NCBI RefSeq assembly: GCF_039993895.1
Contig: NZ_CP121194.1
Coordinates: 992,001 to 1,056,000 of the forward strand
Source of the DNA: Edaphobacter paludis
GTDB taxonomy: Bacteria; Acidobacteriota; Terriglobia; Terriglobales; Acidobacteriaceae
Length of the DNA stretch: 64,000 nucleotides
Direction: 5' to 3'
Below the pieces are notes generated by a model, which saw only the letters and a program-made list of their open reading frames with translations, did no database searches and was not told the origin of the DNA. How positions within the stretch are numbered: position 1 is the stretch's first letter; every line of letters begins with the position of its first letter. This document shows positions 8,443 through 16,774 of the stretch, in pieces. The position numbers and the translations under genes are program-made.

Positions 8443-9801
8443 ATGATGGAACTGAAGAACAAGCGGGTTTTGGTGGTGGGGCTGGGGAAGAGCGGTCTGT
8501 CGTCTGCGCTGTTTTTGCGCGGGTTGGGAGCGCAGGTGACGGTGAGCGATACGCGGAGCGCCGAGGCGCTGGCGAAGGAGATTCCTGCGCTGCTGGAAGC
8601 GGGGATTATGGTCGAGTCGGGCGGTCATGGGCTGCTGACCTTTCGGCGGCAGGATCTGATCGTGGTGTCACCGGGAGTGCCGATGGATACTCCCGAGGTG
8701 AAGCAGGTGAAGGCGTTCGGCTTGCCGGTGATTGGGGAGCTGGAACTAGCCAGCCGCTTTCTTAAAGGCAAAGTGGTGGCGATTACAGGATCAAATGGCA
8801 AGACAACCACGACAACGCTGGTGGGCAAAATCTTCGAGGATGCTGGCGTACCGACGCTCGTGGGCGGCAATATCGGGTTGCCGGTGATCGATCTGGTGGC
8901 GAAGAGCACGGCGGATACGGTGAGCGTGCTGGAGGTGTCGAGCTTTCAATTGGAGACGGTGGAGGAGTTTCATCCGTGGATCTCGGTTGTGTTGAACATC
9001 ACGCCGGACCATCTGGATCGCCATGGCAACTTTGAGAATTATGCCGCCGCCAAGACCAGAATTACGGAGCGGCAGGAGGCTGACGACTTTCTGGTTCTGA
9101 ACGCTGAAGATAAGCCAACCCAGATGGTGGCGGCGAAGACGCGGGCGCAGATTTACTGGTTTAGCCCTCGTAGGCCCATTAAGCAGGGCGCGTTCGTTCA
9201 CGGTGAGAGCATCTTCTTTGTCGCCAAAGAGGGCGGCAAGACAGAGCCGGTGATGCCGGTGGCGGAGATTGCGCTGAAGGGTGCGCACAACGTGGAGAAT
9301 GTGCTGGCGGCGGTATGTGCGGCGCGGCTGGCGGGGATTCCGGCAGAGAAGATTCGTGCTTCGGTTGCTGGATTTAAGGGCGTAGAGCATCGGTTGGAGT
9401 TTGTGCGGCTTCTGCGCGGCGTCGAGTTCTACAACGACTCCAAGGCAACCAATGTGGATGCGGCGATGAAGGCAGTGGCGTCCTTTGCGGGTGGAGTGCA
9501 TTTGATTCTGGGCGGTAAGGACAAGAACTCTGACTATGGAGCCATGGCCGAATTGTTGAAGGAGCGGGTGAAGATTGTTTATACGATTGGTTCAGCCGCG
9601 CAAAAGATTGAGCACCAGTTGCAGGGAGTGGTGAAGATAGTCTCAGCGGAGACGATGCAGGCTGCCGTGACCGAGGCGGCGAAGACCGCCGTTGCCGGAG
9701 ACGTGGTTCTGCTGGCGCCTGCCTGTTCTAGTTTCGATCAGTTCGAGAACTATGAGCATCGCGGACAGGTCTTTCGGCAGTTAGTCAATGAATTGAGCTG
9801 A
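8443..9801 (+). CDS. murD: UDP-MurNAc-L-alanine:D-glutamate ligase MurD
   Basis: Cytoplasmic ATP-dependent ligase that adds D-glutamate to UDP-MurNAc-L-Ala. It has 452 residues. The N-terminal Rossmann-like domain begins VLVVGLGKSGLS, the central P-loop is TGSNGKTTTTT at about 113-123, and EHRLE and YNDSKATN occur in the C-terminal half as expected. Two adjacent ATG codons (8443 and 8446) could each serve as start. It follows the small membrane gene after seven bases. Confidence 0.96.
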   Translation: MMELKNKRVLVVGLGKSGLSSALFLRGLGAQVTVSDTRSAEALAKEIPALLEAGIMVESGGHGLLTFRRQDLIVVSPGVPMDTPEVKQVKAFGLPVIGELELASRFLKGKVVAITGSNGKTTTTTLVGKIFEDAGVPTLVGGNIGLPVIDLVAKSTADTVSVLEVSSFQLETVEEFHPWISVVLNITPDHLDRHGNFENYAAAKTRITERQEADDFLVLNAEDKPTQMVAAKTRAQIYWFSPRRPIKQGAFVHGESIFFVAKEGGKTEPVMPVAEIALKGAHNVENVLAAVCAARLAGIPAEKIRASVAGFKGVEHRLEFVRLLRGVEFYNDSKATNVDAAMKAVASFAGGVHLILGGKDKNSDYGAMAELLKERVKIVYTIGSAAQKIEHQLQGVVKIVSAETMQAAVTEAAKTAVAGDVVLLAPACSSFDQFENYEHRGQVFRQLVNELS

Positions 9802-9836
9802 ATCAATAACAGCAGCAGAGGCAGGAAGCGGACGGA

Positions 9837-10928
9837 ATGGCGAAGAGAGTAGGGGTGGACAAGTGGCTCTTCGGAGTAGTGCTGCTGCTGGTTCTATTTG
9901 GGCTGGTGATGGTATTTTCGGCGTCCGCCGTGATGGCCAAATCGCAGTTCGGGTCGGCTTACTTCTTCATGGTGCGGCAGTCGATCTGGGCCGGGGTTGG
10001 CTTGGTTGCTATGGTCCTGCTGATGCGGGTCGACTATCGCCACTACAACAATCCCAGAGTCGTCTTTCCGATTGTGGCTGTAACGATGTTGCTGCTGATG
10101 GCTGTCTTCGCAATGCGCGACTCGCATAATACGCACCGGTGGTTCCGCTTCGGGGCGCTCAGCTTTCAGCCATCGGAGTTGGCAACGCCCGCGTTGATTC
10201 TGTTCCTCGCTTATTTCTTGCAGACGCGAATGCACAAGATGGATGACTGGCGCGGAACGGTTTTGCGTGCTGCCCTGCCGCCGCTGTTATTCATCGGACT
10301 CATCCTGAAAGAGCCAGACCTTGGCACGGCAATTGTCTGTGCAGCGGTGACGATGCTGATGCTTTACCTTGCAGGATTGCAGGTGCGCTATATCGGCATT
10401 GCACTGGCGTGCGCGTCCCCCGTGCTTTATTACATGTTGTTTCGTGTGCCGTGGCGGCGGGCTCGCATGCTGGCTTTTGTCAATCCCGAGGCGGACCCGA
10501 GAGGGACGGGGTTCCACATCCTGCAGTCGCTGATAGCGGTGGGAACGGGCGGCATTCGCGGGCTGGGGCTGATGGAGGGACGGCAGAAGCTTTTCTATCT
10601 GCCCGAGCCGCATACGGACTTCATCTTTGCAAATATCTGTGAAGAACTTGGACTGATCGGCGCGGTGCTGGTGATCACCATGTTTGTCATCTTCGGCTAC
10701 CGAGGTTTGCGGGCGGCGTTTCTTTCTACCGATCCATTTGCAAGGTTTCTCGCATTCGGCATTACGACGGCGGTGTTGATTCAGGCGTTCTTCAATATGA
10801 GTGTCGTGGTCGCGCTGTTGCCGACCAAGGGAATCACGCTGCCTTTCATCTCGTTTGGCGGAACGTCTCTGTTCGTGACACTGGCCTGTATGGGGATATT
10901 GCTGAACGTAACTCGAGAGATCGACTGA
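9837..10928 (+). CDS. ftsW: Septal peptidoglycan glycosyltransferase FtsW (SEDS family)
   Basis: Polytopic SEDS protein of 363 residues with about ten membrane segments. It polymerises lipid II at the division site in complex with FtsI. The long periplasmic loop carries the family motif LPEPHTDFIFA near residue 255, preceded by GIRGLGLMEGRQK; FGGTS near the C-terminus is also conserved. It lies between murD and murG, which distinguishes it from RodA. The stop is followed after one base by the GTG of murG. Confidence 0.94.
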   Translation: MAKRVGVDKWLFGVVLLLVLFGLVMVFSASAVMAKSQFGSAYFFMVRQSIWAGVGLVAMVLLMRVDYRHYNNPRVVFPIVAVTMLLLMAVFAMRDSHNTHRWFRFGALSFQPSELATPALILFLAYFLQTRMHKMDDWRGTVLRAALPPLLFIGLILKEPDLGTAIVCAAVTMLMLYLAGLQVRYIGIALACASPVLYYMLFRVPWRRARMLAFVNPEADPRGTGFHILQSLIAVGTGGIRGLGLMEGRQKLFYLPEPHTDFIFANICEELGLIGAVLVITMFVIFGYRGLRAAFLSTDPFARFLAFGITTAVLIQAFFNMSVVVALLPTKGITLPFISFGGTSLFVTLACMGILLNVTREID

Positions 10929-10929
10929 C

Positions 10930-12030
10930 GTGCAGGAGAACAGTGGGACGCGATTGCGGATATTGATCGCCGGGGGTGGAACCGGAGGTCATGTAATTCC
11001 TGCACTGGCCATTGCGCGAGAGCTGCGGGATGCGGCGGGTGCCGAGGTTCGATTCGTAGGGACAGCGCGCGGGCTTGAGACGCGACTGGTGCCGGAGGCG
11101 GGATTTCCGCTGGAACTAATCCACGTTGGTCAGTTGAAAAATGTGAGTTTGGCTACACGGCTGCGGACACTGATGGACCTGCCGTTGGGTATAGGTCGAT
11201 GCATAAGACTCCTGCGCAGCTTTCGACCGGACGTTGTCGTAGGCGTGGGAGGCTATGCCTCCGGTCCGGCGATGATGGCGGCCATCCTGCTGCGGGTACC
11301 GACGCTGGCCTTTGAGCCGAACGCCGTTCCCGGGCTGGCGAATCGGTTGGTCGGAAAGCTGGTCACGGCTGCTGCGGTGAACTTCGAGGAGACTCGCCGC
11401 TTCTTTCACGGAGCACAGGTCACGGGTACGCCGGTACGGCCGGAGTTCTTCGACATTGGCGCAAAGCCGCTGGTTGGAAAGAAGAGGTTGCTGGTTTTTG
11501 GCGCCAGCCAGGGAGCCAGGGTATTCAACGAACGGATGCCGAAGATTATGAAGCGGCTCCTGAACGCCTTCCCCACGCTGGAGGTGGTGCATCAGACCGG
11601 TGGACGGCACGGCGATTCGACGCTCGCGCAATACCGCAGCGCCGAAGTCGGCTTTGAAAGGGTAAAGGTCGTGCCATATCTGGATGATATGGCGGCCCAG
11701 TTTGCAGCGGCTGACCTGATCTTGTGCCGAAGCGGCGCAAGCACAATCGCGGAGCTGTCGGCGGCAGGCCGGGCCTCTGTCCTGGTGCCGTTTCCGCAAG
11801 CTGCCGATGACCATCAGCGAAAGAATGCCGACGCATTCGTAGCTGTCGGAGCGGCCGAGATGATATTAGAAGCTCAGTTGAGCGAGGAGCGCCTGTTGGA
11901 AGTGCTTTCGAAATTGCTGGCGAACGATTCACGACGACAGAATATGGGCGAGCGGGCTCGGGCCTTGGCGCATCCTGCTGCTGTGAAAATGATCGCAAGG
12001 ACGGTATTAGAAATAGCGGATCGAGGATGA
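10930..12030 (+). CDS. murG: UDP-GlcNAc:lipid I GlcNAc transferase MurG
   Basis: Membrane-associated GT28 glycosyltransferase that converts lipid I to lipid II. It has 366 residues, starting with GTG one base after ftsW. The N-terminal glycine loop GGGTGGHVIPALA (about 15-27), GVGGYASGP near 100 and the C-terminal donor-binding stretch CRSGASTIAELSA are all present. It is the last gene of the local dcw run; a perfect 13-bp hairpin follows within 36 bases of the stop. Confidence 0.96.
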   Translation: MQENSGTRLRILIAGGGTGGHVIPALAIARELRDAAGAEVRFVGTARGLETRLVPEAGFPLELIHVGQLKNVSLATRLRTLMDLPLGIGRCIRLLRSFRPDVVVGVGGYASGPAMMAAILLRVPTLAFEPNAVPGLANRLVGKLVTAAAVNFEETRRFFHGAQVTGTPVRPEFFDIGAKPLVGKKRLLVFGASQGARVFNERMPKIMKRLLNAFPTLEVVHQTGGRHGDSTLAQYRSAEVGFERVKVVPYLDDMAAQFAAADLILCRSGASTIAELSAAGRASVLVPFPQAADDHQRKNADAFVAVGAAEMILEAQLSEERLLEVLSKLLANDSRRQNMGERARALAHPAAVKMIARTVLEIADRG

Positions 12031-12065
12031 GCGCGAGTTGGTGAAGTTGAAATGATTGGACAAAG

Positions 12066-12096
12066 AATGGGCTGGGGATAATCTCCCCAGCCCATT
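12066..12096. terminator. Bidirectional intrinsic terminator between murG and the glycine-rich gene
   Basis: Perfect 13-bp inverted repeat, aatgggctgggga at 12066-12078 and tccccagcccatt at 12084-12096, with a 5-base loop. It lies between the convergent ends of murG (stop 12030) and the minus-strand gene ending at 12130. The T-tract is weak on both sides. Confidence 0.8.
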
Positions 12097-12129
12097 GCTT
12101 TACCTTGTCAGCAGTGATTGAAGTAGCTC

Positions 12130-13116
12130 TTACCGACGGCCACCCCCGCCACCACCGTGGGATCCACCACCACCGCCGCCATGGTATCCACCACCGCCTC
12201 CGCCGCCGTGGTATCCACCACCACCGCCGCCGCCGTGGAAGCTGCCGCCACCGCCCGCGTTTCCATGGAAGCCTCCGTTGCCGCCGCTAAAATTTGAGCG
12301 CGCTACGGGAGCCTGGGAATAGCCGCGGCTACCGCCACTATATCCGCGACTGGGTTGCGCATAGCTTCGAGGTGCTTGTTGCGTAAAGCTACGTCCAGCG
12401 TAGTTGCCTCCACTGTAGGAGCGAGCTCCATTGAAGGACTGATGGTTGCTTACATTGTTGTAGGCCTGGCGATTTCCGCTGGCGAAATTACGCTGTCCCT
12501 CGGCGGCAAAACCGCGGTTGCTTGCGATGCCGCGGTTGCCGAAATTACGGCCACCGATGCTCGCCTCGCGATTTCCCGCGAAGCCATGCTCGTCTCCATG
12601 CCTTACAAAGCTCGAACCGCCTGGTCGCCCGTCGAATCCGGCAACCCGCCGATCATAGACGTTTCCGAAGTGACGGCCACCGAAGTTGTTGTAGCCACGG
12701 TTGTAACAGAAGCGGCCCCCGCGCCAGTAACCGCCGTAGAAGCCGGTGCCGAAGTAGCCGAAGCCGTAATTGATGCCGCCATAATAGCCAATGGACGGAC
12801 CCCAGTATCCTGCGTTCCAGAAGTAGCCGCCGCCGCCCCAACCCCAGTACCCGGGGGTCCACAGCGCATTAACATATGGTGGCTCAACCCAGGCTCCATC
12901 GACCCACTCGTAACCCTCGCCGGTCCAGGCCCAATAGCCCGGCGTCCAGATGTAGCCGTCGCCAGGGATGGGTGGTTGCGCATACACGGGTATCGCCGGA
13001 GGAGCGACTGCGACAGAAACAAAGACTCCTGCATGTGCCGCGCGAGGAGCAGCCAGTAGCAGCATTGCTACTGCGATGGTGCTGATGGAGCCTTTAATAA
13101 GATGAATCATCTTCAT
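12130..13116 (-). CDS. Secreted glycine-rich protein with W-x-P-G-Y-W repeats
   Basis: Exported protein of about 328 residues. A signal peptide (about 1-29, ending AAHA) is followed by WTPGYW/WVDGAW/WNAGYW repeats at about 50-110, the YXWVXGXW-type repeat found in many proteobacterial and acidobacterial surface proteins. Next come a Gly/Tyr/Phe/Asn-rich middle and a C-terminal tail of HGGGGGG units. The ATG at 13116 gives the best signal peptide; a GTG at 13131 would add five residues. It is probably a cell-envelope or extracellular protein. The mature function is unknown. Confidence 0.8.
   Translation of the reverse strand: MKMIHLIKGSISTIAVAMLLLAAPRAAHAGVFVSVAVAPPAIPVYAQPPIPGDGYIWTPGYWAWTGEGYEWVDGAWVEPPYVNALWTPGYWGWGGGGYFWNAGYWGPSIGYYGGINYGFGYFGTGFYGGYWRGGRFCYNRGYNNFGGRHFGNVYDRRVAGFDGRPGGSSFVRHGDEHGFAGNREASIGGRNFGNRGIASNRGFAAEGQRNFASGNRQAYNNVSNHQSFNGARSYSGGNYAGRSFTQQAPRSYAQPSRGYSGGSRGYSQAPVARSNFSGGNGGFHGNAGGGGSFHGGGGGGGYHGGGGGGGYHGGGGGGSHGGGGGGRR
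12182..12240. repeat. 27-bp tandem repeat within the glycine-rich gene
   Basis: On the plus strand, tggtatccaccacc starts at 12182 and again at 12209, a 27-bp period, and a degenerate third unit (tggaagctgcc) starts at 12236. The unit encodes Tyr-His followed by seven glycines on the minus strand. Such a repeat is prone to slip in whole codons. Confidence 0.8.
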
Positions 13117-13235
13117 AATCAACCGTCCCACCTGTTCTTCGTTTTGTCCGGCCGTGTCAGGCTGCGCCGGAGTTCGAGATCAGCAGGTTTTGAGCCCAAG
13201 TCCGACAAGAATCACCGGGTGAAGCTCTCGATTTA

Positions 13236-13517
13236 TTAGACACTGTGCCGGATTTTTTGTTGCGCGAATATGAACGGCGATTCAGTAGTTTTGATTCCTC
13301 CGATGGAGGAGTCCTTTGTTGCAGGTGCAGCGAGTTGAGAGGTAGGGTGCGGAGCGTGCCGGCCCGGAACAATGTGTCTTCCAACACCCTTAATTATGAG
13401 GAAGGCGGCGATCAGTCCTATGAGCAGAAATATCCCCGCATAAATCACAACGTGCAGGAAGGTGTCCTCATCCTTTAATTCATGGGGGTCGGCGGTAGGC
13501 TTCTTCGATTCGCTCAT
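13236..13517 (-). CDS. Small single-pass membrane protein, unknown function
   Basis: About 93 residues from MSESKKPT. An acidic N-terminus of about 20 residues is followed by one membrane segment (FLHVVIYAGIFLLIGLIAAF, about 20-42) and a basic Pro/Ala-rich tail. An upstream in-frame ATG at 13571 would add 18 residues; neither start has a strong ribosome site. It lies 76 bases downstream of gpsA on the same strand and may be co-transcribed. I recognise no family. Confidence 0.6.
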   Translation of the reverse strand: MSESKKPTADPHELKDEDTFLHVVIYAGIFLLIGLIAAFLIIKGVGRHIVPGRHAPHPTSQLAAPATKDSSIGGIKTTESPFIFAQQKIRHSV

Positions 13518-13593
13518 ATCCGATAGGATGCGAGTCCTGCGGCTCAAGGATATCTCGCGGATCTGGGGCATAGCCGCGGGGCAGGATGCGGCG

Positions 13594-14586
13594 CTACTCT
13601 TCGCGTCCGGGTCGGGTCATCAGGTCACGAATTGCGTCTTTCGGTGATTTGTTGTGATGCAGAATCGCATCCATTTGTTCTGTAATCGGCATCTCGACTC
13701 CATAACGAGCGGCCAGACCAAGCGCGGCAGTAGTGCTCTGGATGCCTTCGGCTACTTTGCCGTTAAGGCCAGCGAGGATATCGGGAAGATGGCGCCCCTT
13801 ACCCAGTTCGATACCGACAGAGCGGTTGCGGGAGAGGTTTCCGGTGCAGGTGAGGACAAGATCGCCAATGCCTGAAAGGCCAGCCAGCGTCTGGCGCCGG
13901 CCCCCGCAGGCTACCGAGAGTCGGGTGATCTCGGCGATACCTCGGGTAATGAGTGCTGCGGCGGAGTTATGCCCGAGATTGAGGCCATGGACTACTCCAG
14001 AGGACAAAGCGATTACGTTCTTCAGCGCGCCTCCCAACTCGACGCCTGTGACGTCGTTGTTGGTATAGATCCGAAGTAGCGATGAAGAAAATTCGCGTTG
14101 AATAATCTGAGCGAGCGTAGATGTCGCGGCAGCGGCGACGATGGCGGTGGGATAGCCAAGCGCCACCTCCTGGGCGAACGATGGCCCGCTGAGGACGGCA
14201 CAAGGATTGTCAGTGATGGAGGCAATAACCTGCGACATTCGCAGAAAAGTGCTCTCCTCGAGGCCCTTCGACGCGCTCACGAGGATCTGGTCGCGGGTTA
14301 GCAAGGGGGCAATATGGCTGATGATGCCGCGAACATGCTGAGAGGGTGTCACGCAGAGCAGAATGTCGGCTTCAAAGATTGCGCCCGGCAGGTCGGAGGT
14401 CACCTGAATGTCGGCGGGCAGAGTGAAGCCGGGAAGATAGGGAAGGTTTTCTCCCAGATCGTTCAGCTGGTCCGCAAGGGGAGCAGAGTGCGACCACAGG
14501 ACGAGCTCGTGGCCGCCGCGACGGGCGAGCGCGAGCGCGAGCGCAGTCCCCCAGGCGCCTGCGCCGAGAATCGCTATCCTGCTCAT
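13594..14586 (-). CDS. gpsA: NAD(P)-dependent glycerol-3-phosphate dehydrogenase GpsA
   Basis: Reduces dihydroxyacetone phosphate to sn-glycerol-3-phosphate, the backbone for phospholipids. It has 330 residues: an N-terminal Rossmann motif GAGAWGTALA (about 7-16), the catalytic region GGALKNVIALSSG with its conserved Lys, and the C-terminal substrate-binding domain. Its ATG overlaps the plsY stop by four bases, so the enzyme that makes glycerol-3-phosphate is coupled to the one that acylates it. Confidence 0.95.
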   Translation of the reverse strand: MSRIAILGAGAWGTALALALARRGGHELVLWSHSAPLADQLNDLGENLPYLPGFTLPADIQVTSDLPGAIFEADILLCVTPSQHVRGIISHIAPLLTRDQILVSASKGLEESTFLRMSQVIASITDNPCAVLSGPSFAQEVALGYPTAIVAAAATSTLAQIIQREFSSSLLRIYTNNDVTGVELGGALKNVIALSSGVVHGLNLGHNSAAALITRGIAEITRLSVACGGRRQTLAGLSGIGDLVLTCTGNLSRNRSVGIELGKGRHLPDILAGLNGKVAEGIQSTTAALGLAARYGVEMPITEQMDAILHHNKSPKDAIRDLMTRPGREE

Positions 14587-15194
14587 GCTGACACCTTGGA
14601 GGAGCCGAAGCGGTTCTCCGTGCCGGTGAGCAGACGGCGAATGTTCTGGTGATGCTTGACGATGATAAGCAGAGGAATGAAGAGAAAACCAGCGATCACG
14701 ATCGGCGTTCTCAATGGCACGAAATGGAGGGCAAAGAGAGGGAAGGCTGCGGCCGCGATGATTGAAGCCAGGGAGACATAGCGGGTGAGGAGGAAGATCA
14801 CGACAAAAACCGCGAGTGTGGCGAGCGCGCTTGGCCAGGTCAGCGCTAGGAAGACTCCAAGGGCACTGGCAACGCCTTTGCCTCCACGGAAGCGCAACCA
14901 GACGGGAAACACATGGCCGAGGATGGCGGCAACTGCCGCGAGTACGGCAAGATCGTAGTTACCGGGCAAAATGTGTTGTGCGATTTTGACGGCGACGAAC
15001 GCTTTGCCCAGATCGAGCAGGAGCGTGGCAATGGCGAGACCCTTCGCTCCGGAACGGGCTACATTGGTGGCTCCGATATTGCCACTGCCTGTGGCGCGAA
15101 TATCCTGCTTGCGAAATGTTTTCACCAAAACATAGCCAAACGGAATGGAGCCAAGGAGATAGGCCAGCGAGATGGAGAGGAACCAGGGAGTCAT
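14583..15194 (-). CDS. plsY: Acyl-phosphate:glycerol-3-phosphate acyltransferase PlsY
   Basis: Integral membrane acyltransferase that makes lysophosphatidic acid from acyl-phosphate. It has 203 residues and about five membrane segments. Motif 1 includes GSGNIGATNVARSGAKG near residue 37 and motif 2 is FRGGKGVAS near 103, both characteristic. It is the first gene of a plsY-gpsA pair with a 4-bp overlap; no plsX is nearby. Confidence 0.95.
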   Translation of the reverse strand: MTPWFLSISLAYLLGSIPFGYVLVKTFRKQDIRATGSGNIGATNVARSGAKGLAIATLLLDLGKAFVAVKIAQHILPGNYDLAVLAAVAAILGHVFPVWLRFRGGKGVASALGVFLALTWPSALATLAVFVVIFLLTRYVSLASIIAAAAFPLFALHFVPLRTPIVIAGFLFIPLLIIVKHHQNIRRLLTGTENRFGSSKVSA

Positions 15195-15244
15195 TGTCTT
15201 CCCGATGAGTTTATCAAGTGAACGTTATGAAGCGGGTTGGCACG

Positions 15245-16501
15245 TTAGAGCAAGTGGCGGCGAATCATTTCAAGAGCATGTTGTGTGGCCCAGAAACGGA
15301 TGCGCATTCGGTCGCCTGTCAGGTTGAGTTCACGCACCTGCGTTTGCTGCCCGTCGGCCAGGCCGATATAGACGCGGCCAATGGGCTTTTCCGAGTCAGG
15401 GCCGGAAGGCGCACCGCCGGGACCGGCGAGACCGGTAACGGAGATCCCAAGTGCCGCGCCGGTGCGTGCACGAATGCCTTGGGCGAGCTCTCGTGCAACC
15501 TCTTCGCTCACCGCACCCTTGCTATCGATCGTCTCTTTCGAGACACCAGCAAAGATCGTCTTGAGTTCGGTTGTATAGACGACCGCGCCACCGATGAACG
15601 CGCTGGAACTATTGGGAACGGCGGTGAGACGCTGGGCGAGCAGGCCGCCGGTGCAGCTTTCGCCAACCGCGAGCGTCAGGTGCCTCATGCCCAGCATCAG
15701 CAGCACCACCTCTTCGAGGCTCTCGCCGCGGGACGAAAAGATACTATCGTCCATCTCGCGCTCGATCTTTTCTGCGAGTTCGTCGACCCGGGCCTGCGCC
15801 TCGGCAAGAGTCGGCTTGGCCGATAGGAAGTGAAGTTGGATTTCTGCGTGTCCGGCGAGGATGGTGGTCTCAACATCCGCATATTGTTTGTAGATTGGCG
15901 CAGTGCGGGTATCTACCTGCGATTCGGGAATCAGCGCCATCCGGAGCATCCGCCGGGCAAGGTGACGAGAGGGAAGAGCAGCAGCCAAACGAGGTTTGCA
16001 CACGTCATCGAAGAGCGGCTTCAATTCACCGGGAGGTCCGGGGAGAAGAATGACGATCTTGCGATCTCCGTTGACCGTCGTGTCGAGATACTGACCCGGA
16101 GCGCTGCCATTTTTGTTGTTGAGCAGGATAGCTTCGTCGAGCACGTCGGCCTGCTTGGCATTGTTCGGCGGCATGACGATCTGTCGCGCTGCATAGCGCT
16201 TATAAAGGTCAGTGAGAACTGCAGGATCGCGGTTGAGTTCGATGCTCAGAGCAGCGGCGACAGCCTCACGCGTGAGGTCGTCCTCGGTGGGCCCGAGGCC
16301 GCCGGAAAAGACAACGATATCGGCGCGATCAATGGCGATCTTTGCAACGCTGGTCAGGTGACGGAGGCTGTCGCCAACAATGGTCTTGAAGCCCACTTCG
16401 ACGCCCAGGTCGTTGAGTCCCGCCGTGAGGTACAGGGAGTTGGTGTCCTGCCGATGAGGCGTAAGCATCTCGGAGCCGACAGCAATGATTTCAGCAATCA
16501 T
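15245..16501 (-). CDS. cinA: CinA-family protein (nicotinamide-nucleotide deamidase type)
   Basis: Two-domain CinA of 418 residues. The N-terminal molybdopterin-binding-like (COG1058) domain begins AEIIAVGSEMLT and includes SGGLGPTEDD. The C-terminal amidohydrolase domain (about 255-415) has VGESCTGGLLAQR and the conserved SVTGLAGPGG loop. Known members hydrolyse NMN to nicotinic acid mononucleotide in pyridine-nucleotide recycling, and some are competence-inducible. A competence gene, dprA, lies elsewhere in this window but is not linked. The gene lies 50 bases upstream of plsY on the same strand. Confidence 0.92.
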   Translation of the reverse strand: MIAEIIAVGSEMLTPHRQDTNSLYLTAGLNDLGVEVGFKTIVGDSLRHLTSVAKIAIDRADIVVFSGGLGPTEDDLTREAVAAALSIELNRDPAVLTDLYKRYAARQIVMPPNNAKQADVLDEAILLNNKNGSAPGQYLDTTVNGDRKIVILLPGPPGELKPLFDDVCKPRLAAALPSRHLARRMLRMALIPESQVDTRTAPIYKQYADVETTILAGHAEIQLHFLSAKPTLAEAQARVDELAEKIEREMDDSIFSSRGESLEEVVLLMLGMRHLTLAVGESCTGGLLAQRLTAVPNSSSAFIGGAVVYTTELKTIFAGVSKETIDSKGAVSEEVARELAQGIRARTGAALGISVTGLAGPGGAPSGPDSEKPIGRVYIGLADGQQTQVRELNLTGDRMRIRFWATQHALEMIRRHLL

Positions 16502-16704
16502 GGTCTAGGTGGATTTCTGTCTCTAAATAACTTTCTCTTTGGATGTTAGCGGTTTCTTGTCATGTGTGCGCGAGACTGAATCGAAGGCGCAAAATTTAGC
16601 CTCGCCAGCCAATCGGGTAGATCCTCGATGTCATAAACCTGCTGCAAAACCAGGGTGTTCCCAGAGTTCAGGCTCCGTAGCACCCAAGCAAAAGGCTTCT
16701 TAAA

Positions 16705-16745
16705 GACTATTGGCGGCCTCAGGTGCAAGAGGCCGCCAATGTCTT
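16705..16745 (-). terminator. Intrinsic terminator after the Gfo/Idh/MocA gene
   Basis: Perfect 11-bp stem, attggcggcct at 16709-16719 and aggccgccaat at 16730-16740, with a 10-base loop. It extends by about five pairs past one bulged base (t16708). On the minus strand it is followed by a TC-rich run. It lies about 30 bases past the stop of the minus-strand gene. The rest of the 16502-16774 gap shows no convincing gene. Confidence 0.7.
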
Positions 16746-16774
16746 ATCGCATGGAACCTGACTCCAATCCCGGT

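Noticed and set aside
12355..13059. A 234-residue open frame on the plus strand opposite the glycine-rich gene
   Set aside because: It is the antisense of Gly/Tyr-rich codons; the minus-strand frame has a signal peptide and known repeats.
16546..16728. A 60-residue open frame on the minus strand between cinA and the Gfo/Idh gene
   Set aside because: It runs into the terminator stem at 16709-16740, has no ribosome site and no protein-like pattern; probably chance.
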